This document shows positions 25,620 through 39,100 of a DNA stretch of 64,000 nucleotides, piece by piece (within the stretch, counting starts at the first letter, position 1; each line of letters starts with the position of its first letter). Under the pieces are notes generated by a model. It had not been told where the DNA came from. It saw only the letters and a program-made list of their open reading frames with translations, and made no database searches. Source of the DNA: Caprimulgus europaeus (taxonomy: Eukaryota; Chordata; Aves; Caprimulgiformes; Caprimulgidae); NCBI GenBank assembly GCA_907165065.1, contig OU015528.1, positions 70,785,474 to 70,849,473 on the forward strand. Reading direction: 5' to 3'. Position numbers and translations under genes: made by a program.

Positions 25620-26525
25620 AATTTCATTTCAGAATCCTAAAACAACTGGCACATTAAATCATGGATCCAGTACCAAGGACTATTTTATGAAACAGTCATA
25701 TCAGAAACTGTGATGTCTAATGGGACGAGTGAAAGAGAAAAAAAGTTCAATTTAGTTATATTTCTCAAATGCCTGCAGATATTAGAATGAGCTGTGGATG
25801 AAGGGGATAAAGACACGAGAGAACAAGAAATGAAGTAAACTTCAACATGTGTTTCCCAAAGATAAATCTTTTTAGAAACCTTTGAAAAGGTAACTTCTTT
25901 GATAAGGAAATACATTTCCAAGACAAAAGAAATGTTGCAGCTTTTGTGTCTAATTTGGTAAGGGATTTGATGCAGTGACACAAAGGAAATTCCTTGTGAA
26001 ACTGGAGAAGATAGGGATTAGCAGAGGAACCGAATGTTGAACAAAGGGATGGCTCAAGGAAGACAGTGATTGAGGAAGATAGTATCTGGCTGGAAAAAAG
26101 GCTTTTAAAGGAATTTCTCAGTTTATAGTGTTGAGAAGAATCTATTTTAAAGTTCTTCTGAGAAACTTCAAACCTAATTAAGAGCACATTAGTGTAAACC
26201 AGTAGGTACCAGGAAACAACATCATTACAGAGGAAAAGTGGAATTACCATCAAATATCTGAATGACTGTGCTGACCAAAAAAGTCTATGAGCAGATCCCT
26301 CCTCAAGAAAATTAATTCAAATCAAAGAAGGTGCAAAAAATGGCTAATGGAATATTATTAGGAAAGAAAAGGAATGTATATGAGGAGACTTAAGGAATTT
26401 ATTTTCTTAACAGAATAAGAGAATAAAGGAAATAATTTCTACTCATAAATGTATAAAGAGAAGAAGTCAAGGTAGAAGGAGAGTTATTTAAGATAAAGCC
26501 CACATTGGCACAAGCATAATGATAT
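25620..26525 (+). mobile_element. Ancient CR1/L3-like LINE relic (reverse transcriptase region)
   Basis: Four blocks in order on the + strand parallel the RT of a turtle/crocodile-type CR1/L3 LINE. They are agaatcctaaaacaactgg (25632), ttgaaaaggtaacttctttg (25882), the RT motif block taagggatttgatgcagtga (25959, the KAFDxV box) followed by gtgaaactggagaagatagg (25997), and finally ggtgcaaaaaatggctaatg (26331), tatgaggagacttaagg (26380), gagttatttaagataaagc (26481) and attggcacaagcat (26504). Substitutions and indels break every frame. The 162-codon frame on the opposite strand (25765-26253) has no known domain and is an antisense shadow. The relic is much older than the CR1 copies at 29.5 and 53 kb. 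Confidence 0.68.
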
Positions 26526-29458
26526 CATAAGAACAAAATGCTATCATCACTGAAAGGGCCTTTGATTTTTCATCACAGTTGCATAGTTAAAAATCTTAGT
26601 TTTAACATTGAGGTAGAAAAGTGCAGAGAACCAGAAGGGCTGCTGTTTGACTGGAGGGGACCAATTTGACTGGAGGAAGACCAGGCAGTCTTCTAGGTTG
26701 TATCCTGTATTCCTGTCATGTTTGATGTGTGGCCACAATTAGTCTTGCAGCTATATTTCAAAATAACCTGCTACTAAAGGCTACAGAAAAATCTACTACC
26801 TTTAGTAGCATTTAAGAAGGTACAGCATTCACCTCTTCTGTGAGACACTGTGTCATTTTGACTAATAGCAGATGCCTGAATATACTTTACTGGTGCCAGC
26901 ATTGGATTATTAGGAAGATTATTTTTATTTTGAAATTTGAAAATCTGACTACCACTCCAGAGCTGTATGTGACCTGCTGTGGTCTGACTGAGATCATGGG
27001 ACAAACTTAAAGTTTTTATTGGCATACCTTCACTGAGCCCTAGCCATGCACACAAAAGAACTTTGTTTCAAGCTACCTGAGCTCCTGGTTTGCACTCCCA
27101 AAATTTCACTGATGTCATTTATCAAACCAAGAACGTTGCCTTCAGCACATGCAGGTTACAAAGTCTTTTTTATTAGCAAGCCCACAAATACCACAGAAAA
27201 GGATATATATATATGCTTCAGTTCTTAGCTGCCTTTAAAGGATAAGTTTTTTTTTTTCAATTTGATCAATGAATCATGTACTAATCACACAGTATTTTAG
27301 AAATCTGATCTTAAATACATAAAAAATAATATTATAGTTTTTTTTGTATCCTCTTTCTACAAGCTGGTCCTAGTAAGTATGACAGAAGTCAATTCATTTA
27401 ATATTTTCAATCTAACTACATATAGCTACTCTAACTTGTTAAAAGATATATATACAGGTTTGAAAGAAAAAACATTTATTACACTGAACACACTATTTTA
27501 TAAAACATCTATTTTTCCCTGTCCTTACAGTAGGGAGTTTTATGATCTAATGGATGTCAGCTCGAGGTGAGTTCATTATATTAATTCCTGGAAGAAATAC
27601 TGCTCCTGCGTGACCTTTTTATTTAATATTACAACAAAAATCTGTGGTACTCCGTGACTAATATTTAACTTCTGAAATATACACTTTTGCCAGAATTTGA
27701 GTAGTTTGCTAAACGATTCTGTGATATTTTTGGCTATAAAAGATAGTTTCCCAGGTATTTGGCTTGACAGATGAATGCAAAAAGGAAATGTATTGCCTCC
27801 AAATTTGATGACTTGAATATGAGCAGTATTCATTCATTCTTTATTGTCTTCAAACTGCAGCTTTCAACCATCAAAGAATGGTCACACAGGAAAGTAAAAA
27901 TCACATCTGGCACCTAAATTCAGGACAGAAGTGTCTACCACTGAATAGGTCCACATTTAAAATCCATTTTTTATTAACATGCACATATATCACTATAACA
28001 TTTTTCAATAAATTTTGAAAACAGTACTTCCTTCTATATTCAAGGAAAAATCAGCAAAAAAAAATCTTTGCATCTACATTGATTTTGTGCCCAATAGTCT
28101 TATAAAAAGTAATTCTAACAATACACTGACATTTAAAGATTTTAAACATTTACTAAGAGAATACCTATACCTGATACAGTCTTAGATGGAGAACTGAGAT
28201 ATCTTTGTTCTGTCTCCACTTTGTCTTCTGACTTGCTGTTGTCCTCTTCAGTATGTGTGTTTGCATGACTCAAATGTGGCTACTAATCAAATTCCTGTGT
28301 ACTTACTCAGTTGTCTTTCTTGAGGGACTTCTTGGTTTGAGGATGCTTTGAACTTGAGCAGCCTCATCTGGAAGGTAAGATAAATACTGACACTTAGGTG
28401 CTTAACCTCATAATACAATATGAATTCAGCTACCTTAATGTAATATTGAAACAGTTTGCATGTAACCTTATTCCTGAATGTTGTTTTCCTACTTGTTACT
28501 CCCACTAAGCTTAACTAAATAACAAGCAGGATATCTAGGCTATTTGGTCCCAAGGAGGACAAGACCATTATGAGTTAGAGGAAAAAATACTTCAAACAAT
28601 CTTTGTGTCTTTGTTTCTAGACTTCTGAAAAAATACTTAAGTATTTATCTATTCAAACTTGAATTAAAAATGTATTTTGATTCTTGCAGTAACCAAAACA
28701 TTTATTCTGTGCCTGGCTTTGAATGATTTTTTCAAATATACTGATTTGTTTTACCCTGTCAAAGCCAAAAGAATGAAGAGAAGTAAAGATACAAGAAGAC
28801 CACAAATACTAATGTGTTTGAACCAGTCTTTCGAATGATTACAATTAGCATGAGTTTCTTTGTACCCTGATATGAAAACAATCATGATCATCATAATTCT
28901 TTCAAAGTGCCTGAAGATGGTGTTCTATCTGTAGTGATTAACATGGGCTTTACAATAATGAGCACTGCATCATTTGTCCTTTAAGACAAGAGGAGAATTT
29001 TGTACTTTCCAGGACAGCAATGTGATAAATTTCACCTGTTCTTAATCCTAATAAAGATGTAGCCATAAATAAGAGATAGTTGGTAGGATGAGATATTAGA
29101 TGTAATAATCCGAATTAATTTTACAATGTCTGCAGAATTACTTTAGTCTTAGGAACAAAGAAAATTCAAACTTAGTTATAGAGGAATATTTGTTCCTCTT
29201 CAACCGTATCAGCAATAGGTGTTAATATAACAATGTAGAAATTACTTCTTGTAGTAAAATTTAGTGATTGTAGGAAGAAAGATACTTATAGTATGTTCTC
29301 TCCCACACTTTTAGTAAAGCTTTGCTATATTTAATTTTAAAACAGATAAACATGAGAAATTTTGCACATGAAATTGTTAATAGAAAATGTAAATCTGAGT
29401 AAAAACCCAGGAAGTTAGAAAATGAAGTGTTAATGATATGTTTATTATGCAAATACCA
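26526..29458. other. AT-rich DNA, nothing recognised
   Basis: No repeat family or credible coding sequence. Small frames at 26547-28505 are 60-93 codons without recognisable domains. Confidence 0.45.
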
Positions 29459-30117
29459 ATCACAGAATGTTAGGGGTTGAAAGGGACCTGGAAAGATCAG
29501 CAAGTCCAGTCCACCTGCAGGAGCAAGAACACCTAGATAAGTTCACACAGGAAGGTGTCCAGGCGGGTCTTGAATGTCTTCAGAGAAGGAGACTCCACAA
29601 CCTCCCTGGGCAGCCTGTTCCAGTGCTCTGTTACTCTCACAGTAAAGAAGTTTCTTCTCAAGTTTAAGTGGAACCTCCTGTCTTCCAGCTTGAACCCACT
29701 GCCCCTCATGTTATCATTGATTGTCACTGAGAAGAGCCTGGCTCCATCCACCTGACACTCACCCTTCATATATTTATAAACATTAATGAGGTCACCTCTC
29801 AGTCTCCTCTTGTCCAAGCTAAAGAGGCCCAGCTCCCTCAGCCTTTCCTCATAAGGGAGATGTTCCACTCCCTTAATCATCTTTGTGGCTCTGCGCTGGA
29901 CTTTCTCAAGCAGCTCCCTGTCCTTCCTGAACTGTGGGGCCCAGAACTGGACACAATATTCCAGATGTGGCCTCACCAGGGCAGGCAGAGTAGAGGGGAA
30001 GGAGAACCTCTCTTGGCCTACTAACCACACCCCTTCTAATGCACCCCAGGATGCCATTTGCCTTCTTGGCCACAAGGGCACAGTGCTGGCTTATGGTCAT
30101 CCTGCTGTCCACCAGAA
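29459..30117 (-). mobile_element. CR1 LINE, 5'-truncated, well preserved
   Basis: The 3' end is on the left: tcacagaatgttaggggttg at 29460, the complement of the CR1 tail. The element reads on the - strand as the C-terminal third of ORF2 plus the short 3' UTR and is cut at about 30117. Low divergence and a long surviving frame make it one of the younger CR1 copies in the window. Flanks show only a weak possible target duplication, as usual for CR1. Confidence 0.95.
29533..30112 (-). pseudogene. CR1 ORF2 C-terminal remnant (reverse transcriptase thumb)
   Basis: The upstream piece (30112 to about 29985) keeps residues [21 protein letters not shown] frameshift near 29985 moves the match to the frame ending at a TAG at 29533-29535. 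That frame holds [51 protein letters not shown], a basic C-terminal block with [18 protein letters not shown], and [15 protein letters not shown]. In CR1 this part lies after the catalytic palm, so the endonuclease and FADD box are absent. No activity is possible. Confidence 0.93.
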
Positions 30118-33100
30118 GTAATTATATGCATACAATATACAGCAAAAAAGAAGTACCTTTGTGTATGTCTGAAAAAAATTAAGGAATACAGAAGAAATAC
30201 CTTCTGTGATTCACAGCAATGCCTCTTGTCTTCAGAGTCATGGATAATTATACAAATCTATAGAGTAAAAGAGAAAATGAGATTTACCAAAAAGTTTCTA
30301 GTAACATTATGGACCAGCTCTATTTTTATTATTGGTGAAGACTCGATATTTTGCAAATATTCTCCTTCAAGATTTTGTTAAGATAATTGTATTTATTTCA
30401 GTTTTTCAATAGAGAATATACATTTAAACAATTTAATATAGCCCTAGACTGAGCTAAACCTTCCCTCCTACTTCAATTTACTGTGCCAGGTAGCCCCTAA
30501 ATAAGAAAATTCCCTTTGGATCATTCCTACCCAAATTCTGAAGTAAAGACATAGGGAAGCTAAATTAATGCAACTCACACTAGTTTACAAAACATTTTCA
30601 AATTATACCACAGCTTAATTTTACCTAAGAATTTCCAAATAGCTACCCACATCAGTGTTTTGTCAAGTGTAGTAGCTGTTTAATTTAAGGAAATGATACT
30701 TTCTCTATAGTAACAGAAACAGATTTATCTGAGTACGAGGCATCAAGGAAAAGACTTTTACAACCATCTGGAAGAATGTTTAATAAAGCATAAAGAATAA
30801 AGTGTTTCCAAATAAAAATATTGAAAAAGGAGCTTATGTACAACCTTAAGATAATTCAAATATTCCCAGTAATACATACTTTGGAGCTAGAATCCTCCAG
30901 AAGGAAGGGATAGGACTGATTCCAATGAAATTCATGTTCTGATGGTTTGAGAAATGTAAGAGAATTTGACATAATGAAATTCTACCAGAAAATAAAGGTT
31001 GTTTGCCAAAATAAGAGCTCATCTTTTAAAATTAGGGTACAAAAATACCAATGGTCAACCTAGCACTGCCAATATTTCATTTAAATTAAACAGAAAGGGA
31101 AAAAAAAAAACCCAAAACATATCCAAACTGTTTAAAATTGCTTGCATGGCCACAGCCATTAAAAATGTTGTATCTATCTCTTTTGCAATTTTTTTGTATT
31201 GAATTTTTATATCCACTCCTCCTTTACAAAATTATGAAAGTAAAGCTAGGCTTGATGCTTTTTAATTATGAATCACATCTTGCAGAAAGACAGTCTTATT
31301 TCAAGTTAACAATATGAAGCTCTAATTTTGATGGATTAGTAAAATGACATTCTGCTGGTAGAGCTAAGAGTTAGAATGATTTTTTTTAAACTGAACTTTG
31401 TTTTAACTTTCCAGTTTGGCAGAGAGGTGCTGAATGGTTTTAACGTTCGGTTAGCTGGAACAACTTTTAAAATATTTACAGGATGATCCTATTATAAATA
31501 GGTTCTACATATGCTATATATTTCCTCAGATTAAGCAACTTTCTTGTGAGTCATAGGGAGGATTATCTATATAGTCTCTTTGGAGGCTCTTCTCTCTTCA
31601 GGACTTGCTATAAACTTCATGACATAATTTCACATCACTTCTGGTCTGTGGTTGTCATCCACTTCTTCTAGATAAGTTTCACGCATAGAAATTAATGAGA
31701 AGTGGGCAAATACTGCCAAATCTGTGCAAATACTAATGAATAACTCGGGTCTGCTACTCTTCTGAGTACTTTTATTGAAAAATAAGAGCAAAACAGTAAG
31801 TTTTAAATATGTTTCAGAGAGGCAGTTTCTATTACTTGGGGTCAAAACTGTGCATTCCATCCACTTAAAATGTCTGAGGTATCTGTGCCCAAGCTAGTCA
31901 CCCTAGGCTGCCTCTCTAATCAACACACAGAAAACACAAACCTCAAAGGTGAGCCATCTGACCTGTAAAGATATTGCTACAGTTGCACTGAGTAGCTCTC
32001 TGGAAGGGCTAATTTTTTCCCTAATAACTCAAAAAACCCACTGTAGGAACTAGCTGAAAAACTGTGAAAGGCTTCATTTGGAGCATACTGCTCATGGTTG
32101 TAGGGTTGTTGTACTCTGCAGTGTAGCTGGGTCTTCTTTGAGTTCAATTCTGTCTTGGACATCTTCAATCCCCTCTGAATGCCTCTTTTTATACCAGCAA
32201 CTGATTTGTACAATTCAAGCAATGAAAGGAAATGTTCAGAAGCAGAAGCTTCTCTTCAACAATCAGAAAAGGAGAGAGTGATCCTGTGATTACAGAGCAG
32301 TACTATAGCAAGCAAGTAGAAGATTTTCTGCAGGTTTGACCTACAAATTCTTTTTATCCTTGAGAAGCCTTAGAAAGCCACAGTTCTCATAGTTATCAGG
32401 TAATATGTGCCTGAATGTGGACTACTTATATTTCCCTGTCCTGCATATGTGTTGTAGGTCTTAAATCCTTAGTATCCATGAAGTACTTTTAAAGTTGAAG
32501 GAAAACTGAAAAAGCCATGTTTTTTCCCCTTGTTATTTTTGTGCTTTGCTTTTCCTATTATTATTATTATTACAGTTTTCTGTGAACCTTCAAAACTCAT
32601 TGTTCTGTCTAAATCAAACCCTTTCAGTAAAAGAGTGTGAATATTTCTTATGAAAATATAAGTCCAGATTTTGTGTTTTCTTTCCCTCAATATTAGGGTT
32701 TTCATAAGTTCATCCTTGTGAATCTGCCTAGTTATCGAGAGTTTCAGTGCCAGTCGCAGATGCACTCTTTTCATAACCCACATTAATATCAGCAGTACTG
32801 CCAAAGTAATGCTTTTATTTGAATATTTTCACTTTCCCACCCTATCCTTACATAGTCCATATATCTCAAAATCTTCATTTGATCTGAGTAAATAAAATGG
32901 ACTGCTGAGTGTTCTTACTGGGATGGGATGTCTCAGATTCATTCCACATGGCATTGTTTGCTTTTTTATTTCTTCTTTTTTTTTTTTTTTCCCCGTTTGC
33001 TATTGTGAGCCTTTTGAAGTTTACAAGCCAAGTTCTTCTCTCCTTTATACAAGTGCAATCCCATAACTCAAATAGGTGTAAGCTAGGAAAGGAGCTGGAC

Positions 33101-36100
33101 CTGTTCCTAACACTTGCTGAAAGTTGTAGTCTCCTTTCTAGTCAGGTATCTTAGCTACTGGCTTTATTGTCCTGTTATTTTAATTTCAGCTCTAAGAATG
33201 TGCAAGGATAAGCATTTATCATAACATTCCATGGATTCTGGAGTTTCTTTAATAAAAATAGCCCAGCATGTGCCTGTCACAAATTTCAGGATCTGCAAAC
33301 CACCTACTCAAAATAAAACATCTCCTCTCCACACTTCATTTTGAGTAAAGGTGGACAAATATGGAATTAAAGGCTAACTGTAGGGGTTCTACAAGTGCCT
33401 GCAAAATTCAAGTAACAAATATGCAAACATTTTTTTCTTCATCTTCATTTTTTTTAGGCAATTTTTAATATTAATTTTGTTTTCATAGTTCAAGTGGCTG
33501 CCAGGAGCATAGTAATTTCTACTTAGAAAAGTGGCTTAATGAAAAATCATGAGTATTTAGGCTACTGAATCTAGAAAACTGCTATATTCGTGGTATAGGA
33601 AAAAAGTTATCCCTTCAGAAATCACATAATTCTTCCAGCATTACAACATGATAATGAGACTTTCTGAGTCTATTTACAATACTTACAGAGATACATTCGC
33701 CTCATTTCAAATGTGTTTCTGGACAACCATATGAATGGTTACGAAATGTTGATTCAAATAGAAAGAGGGACTGGAAAAAAATATTCAATCAAAAACAGAG
33801 TAGGAGGAAAAAAGAACAGAAAAAAAATCTGATAAAATAAAGAGAGGAGGGAATATAAAAATTGAGACATTTGGAGGTATCAGTGAGGTATCAGGCCCTG
33901 CCTGCAACCTCATCCTTAGTTTTGCTGATCAAGCAGCTTGTTTACAAAAAGAAAGTCATGGGTAAGTCTCCCTGAGCCCTAAATGAAATTTTTAACCAAA
34001 CAATTCATTTTCAGAGAGCAGGATTCAGCTTAGATCTTGCTTTCAGCTCATTTCTGGTCAAGTGTAGAGTTTTAAAACCCTAAAAATTTATTTTTTCACC
34101 TGTCAAACCCTATCCTCCCGTGACTCTCCATGTAATCAGAAACAGCATGTATCTCTTGAAGACGGGCTGTATTGCAAGTTCTGCTCAAAATGTTGTCTGA
34201 CTTTGACGCAGGCCTGAAGACTAAATTAATGAACGGCTAAAACTTTTTTCATGTTTGTGATCACCTCTTTGAACAGGCAAAATTCCCACTGATTTTAGAG
34301 AGATAGTTGTTCATTTCTGAATATCATGATTTAACCTGACATGAATGCAGCCTGGTTTTAATCAAGCCATAGGGCAGTTGAATAAAAGTTATCAGTTTCA
34401 CCTGGAGGCAAATGTTCTTCATCCAGTAAAAGTTCTTTTGAAGTATTAGACTTTGCCTGAGTACAGCGTAAGGAAAAAATAAAAAGAGTATTCAGCTAAA
34501 CAAGCATCACTCAGGTGATCGATACACTCTCCAGTCAGAAAAGCTCATGGAAAAGCTAATACTGCCAGTGTTGTGGCTGCAATGTACAGGGTCCATTTAC
34601 TCAGTAATTATTTTTCTGAACAGATATGGCTGGAGACAGGGACATGACATTGTTGAAAAAGCAAGAAACATCTCCGTAAGTAACTACTACTACAGAGAAT
34701 TACTACTTCATGTTATCATCTGATCAGAGCTATTAAAATTTGTGTGTTCTGTCAATGTCATTTTTACCTGTTGTCCTAACAGAGGTTGAGATTACATCGG
34801 TGGTGTGCTCCTTATTCCATATACTTTAAGTTTGGCACTACTACCAGATCTCCTGTACTCCCCCAGCAGCTGAAGATCTGGATTCAGTAACAAAATAGCT
34901 TGGGTTTTCAGCACAGACATGTCTGAAAAAAAACTTGTTGGAGCTCTAAGGAGCCAGACCTTAATAAAATTTAGAGAGTAAATTTGAGCTTTTGAGATTT
35001 TCCTTACTTGTTTTTTTTGTTGGGGTGTTTTTGTTGGTTTTTTTTTTTCTGGTTTGTGGTTTTTATATATATATATATACATATATATATTTACCAGTTG
35101 CTGTACACCTCTTTCATTAATTTGGATTCTTACTCTTCTGGAAACTATCAGGAAAAAAAGAAAAGAGGAATAGTTTCTGATCTCCTCCATTAACACCTTT
35201 TTTTCCCCTACATTGTATTATTTTCCAGCTACTATATCTTGTTTTGCAGTTATCCAACCACAGGCTACCTGTCTGATTAGAGTTATTTGGTTTTGGTAAT
35301 GTATTTATTTCTTAATTATTGCCACAATCTTCGTGAGACTACAGGAGAACAAATGAGTTGCTGGATGAAATGCTCCCTCTACTGTCAAAGAACAGTATCA
35401 GTAGTAGTAGGTTTACTAGTAATGCTTCAAAGATTATCAGGGATAGACAATATCATGATGCATTAAGTGCATTTTTTAACTGTACTGGCTAGGTATGCAA
35501 GTCTCCAGGGGCAAGTTCTCAGCTCTTACCTTTAGTCTGGATGAAACTTAATATCTGAATTTGAACATTTCCTCTGGAGCATTCAACTTTATTAAAAGAG
35601 ATAAAATAATACTGGCTTAGTTCTTACACCATAAATCAACCACTAAACTATTTCAGATACCCTGTAGGCCATCAGCAGATGGCTGAAAGCCCTCTGAATC
35701 AGGACAAGCCATTCTCTTGACTTCAGTGGCTTTGCACTGGACTGCAAAAAGTAAACTTTTACTGGAGTAAAGTTTATGTCACTTTTAAGTTCTGTTTTCA
35801 ACAAACACACCAAACAAACAAGAGAACATATATCCCAAGAATAAGGTGAATGTAAAGAATGGAATAATATCTGCACATATGAAATTACTTTTGATGGCAG
35901 AAAATAAGAGAGTTGCCCCTGAAGTCAACAGGGCTAGGACATTATTCAAAGAACCTTGCAAGACAAATGATGTTCTGTTGCTTGCTGAAGTAATGCATAT
36001 CTCTGATTCTGCAGAAGTGCACTTTTGTACATTGTACTGAAACACTGTTAGCATTGGCTCTGTCCTACAAAAATGTGATCATAAATGTTCATGTACCAGG

Positions 36101-39100
36101 CGCCACATGTATTTGCTTTGATAATGTTCATAAATTCTTTTATTCACCTTTTGAGAACTGTTGTACAAGCAAATATTTGTTCACAAGAGTATTTCCAGAA
36201 TGTGAAAATGTGGTGAACACTCATGAGAACATTTGAACAGCAGGTTTTTTAAAGTCCTTCTGAGGTTAAGGATCTGAATGAGAGAGAACACAGTACCTTA
36301 AATAAAAAAGCAGTTAAAAAAAAAAAAAAGCCCCAAACCAAGCAAAATTTGGAGATTCCCCAAATCATAATGTTTTCTTATAACATTGCTATACTTTGCA
36401 GAACTCTAATTTCTTTTTTATTCCAATTCTTTAATCAAAGGCCTAAGTGAAGTCATTATTATACTAACAGAAAAGGCCTTCTGAAATTAACATTAGGACA
36501 TAATTTACTCCCATTAGGACATTCAATCAATAGATCAATAGCAGAATATATTTTTTTTTTCTTTTTCTAAAAAACCGATCATGAAGGAGAGAAAGTAACC
36601 CAGAGGCAATCCAAGCTTGCTAGCACTGGGCTACAAGTACTCAGTTCTCAGTAATGAGTCTAGAAATTCTGCTTTATATGTCATTTATAGATTTTAGTTT
36701 AGACAATCTAGTATAAAATCTGTAATTAATGTTGGCAGCAGAACGCTCTGTTACTTCACTCCCAGCACAGTGCTCCAGGCTCTGTAGTAGATCCAGGCAT
36801 CTTTTAACCATTCTGTCCTTTTGAGTATACAACTTTGTGTTGGTGTAAGGAGACAGTGGCCTCTTAATGCACTTGTACTTTTTAGTCTGATGATTATACT
36901 ATTTTTTAACGTGAACAAATAGGATTGAAACCTCCACAGGTTTAGGAATGTCTTGAATTCAGATCTGTTACTTCTGAGGAAGTGTTGTGGCCACAGAAAT
37001 GCCATCACTATAAACATGTAGCAAAGCCAATCAGTTATGTCCAGTAATATTGTGCTTCCAGAAAGGATTCTGTTAGGGGTGTGTCAAGAGAAAGGCCTAT
37101 ATGTTCTTAGCTCATTGAAGACAGCTTTAGGTTGCTGAGGAAGCTTTTTTTTTTCCTGAAATCTAAGGTATTATTGATCAGTTAAAGAGGTTAGACAAGT
37201 TTTTCTTAAACTACCTTCTCATAGATTAGTGTCTATATTCACTCAGTTTCTGTTGTTTAAATTAATGCTTCCCTGAAAGGCCGAATACCTTCATAGAAGA
37301 CATGATCATATTGTCAGATTCTTTTGAATGTAAACAAAGCCTCATTCATCAAGCAAATCTCCCATAAATCTGTAGCACTGAAATGTTAGTCTGTTTGGCA
37401 TTTCTACCTTGAAAATGGGTACAGTCCCCAGACAAAATAATCAATCTATCTGCCCTGCAGACAGAGAACAGGTATTATGAGACCTAGAGCTACAGAGCTT
37501 ACTAAAATTTTGGGGATTTTTCCTTGGAAGAGGATGAGCCTCGCTCCAGCTGGGGTTTAGCTCCCAGCCCTATAGATGGGCTCCCCTATTACAAACAACC
37601 CACTCCTGGCTGACCTTTTGATGTCAGAGCTTTCAAACTGATGAAGCCAGAGTTACAAGTGTACATGGTTGTGGGGTTGAGCCCTTGGTGGGGAGCAATA
37701 TCTTAGGATTTTCTCCTGCTGCTCCATGACACTGCTGTATTGTCCCTTCAAGCTCCACTGAGTCAAACGCTGATTTAACAGACCAGTCACCCATCTCATT
37801 ATTTAACTCCTATTTTAATGTAGTTCTCAAACACATCTTTTTTAAATGTCTAGTTCAATTTTTTAGAAGAGTCTATGTGTCATCTCACACTTATAGGCAG
37901 TATGACAATAACTGGACAGTATACTCAATTCCCACAAGGAGTATATTATAGTTGTTTATCACTGATACATTAAAATAGTAAATCAAACAGGAGAGACTTG
38001 AATAAGTCAACACAAGATTTGTGTCTATTAGAGTAAAGCCATAGGCCAGAACGTCAGCAAAAAGGCAGTGAATTGAATTAGTCAAAGAGTAAGCTGCACT
38101 TTACATGGTTATGTGCAATCACATATAGATTCAGTTTCTTTGAAAGAATTTGACAGGGGAAAATTTAAACTAAAAGTTTCTGGCACACCAATAAATCTTG
38201 CTCTCGGTGACTCATATCTCTGTCTCCTGGCCAAAAAAGAAGCCAAATATTTTATCTGTGTTTTCATATAGGGCTAAAATTATAAAGCCCCACTCAAAAA
38301 AAGCCCCCCAAAAAGTGTGATTTTTAATAATATTCTTTAAATATATATCCTCTGTTAATATTTTATTTCCATTGCATAAGACACCCCAGTCCCAGTCATG
38401 AGAAAATTCAGACACAAAAATATTATATTGCATGTAGTCCAGCTGTGAACTTTCTGGTCTATCAAAGCTTTTAACCTTTAACTGCACAAAGATGTCTTTG
38501 TTATTTAGGAATATACGCTGTAGATTATAAGATCGTGATACTAAAATCAGAGGTTTTGAGAGGGATTCTTTTTGTTCGTTTGTTTGTCTGTAGTACTTCT
38601 TGAACATTTCACTGCAAATATAATAATAATATTTCAATAAATGTTTTTCATTGTCTTTTTTTCAAGTTCTTTTCATCACCTGAAACCCTACTGCTTTGAT
38701 TTGTGAACAGCTAAATCCATAGAAACAACACAAAAAAACCCACTTAAAAATCATTCTGTGTATAGCCAAAAGGAACATCTAGAACAAAAGTGGAAACCTA
38801 TTTATCAGGTATATTTAACATGAGATACTCAAATAACACATGATTTTGAAAAAAATAAGCATTCATGAGCAGAAAAAGTGGGGAAGAATTCCTACTTTGC
38901 AGAGGGTTTTGCAAGGCTCTGCAGAAGGTGATTATTGTATCTCCTTTTGGCAATTATTAGGCTTCTAATCCAAGTTCTCCAGATTGGCCCCTAGAAGCGT
39001 TTGTCTCTCTCCATTGGTTACACAGAGAGCCTTGGACCCTGACATTGTCAGCTTCAAGTGCAAATAATTATTAGGATAACGATTTTTATTATACAGATAA

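Noticed and set aside
25765-26253. 162-codon - strand frame with hydrophobic stretches
   Set aside because: Lies antisense to the ancient LINE relic and matches no known family; treated as a shadow.
28340-28380. Exon-like end with ctggaaggtaagat resembling a splice donor
   Set aside because: A single donor-like word without an acceptor, a conserved frame or a protein match is not support for an exon.
36751-37017. Possible old LINE 3' end on the - strand
   Set aside because: Some phrases felt repeat-like, but no ordered set of blocks could be matched to a family.
38212-38637. 141-codon - strand frame, the longest outside repeats
   Set aside because: No recognisable domain and low-complexity ends. 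About one frame of this length is expected by chance among the thousands of frames in 64 kb of AT-rich DNA.
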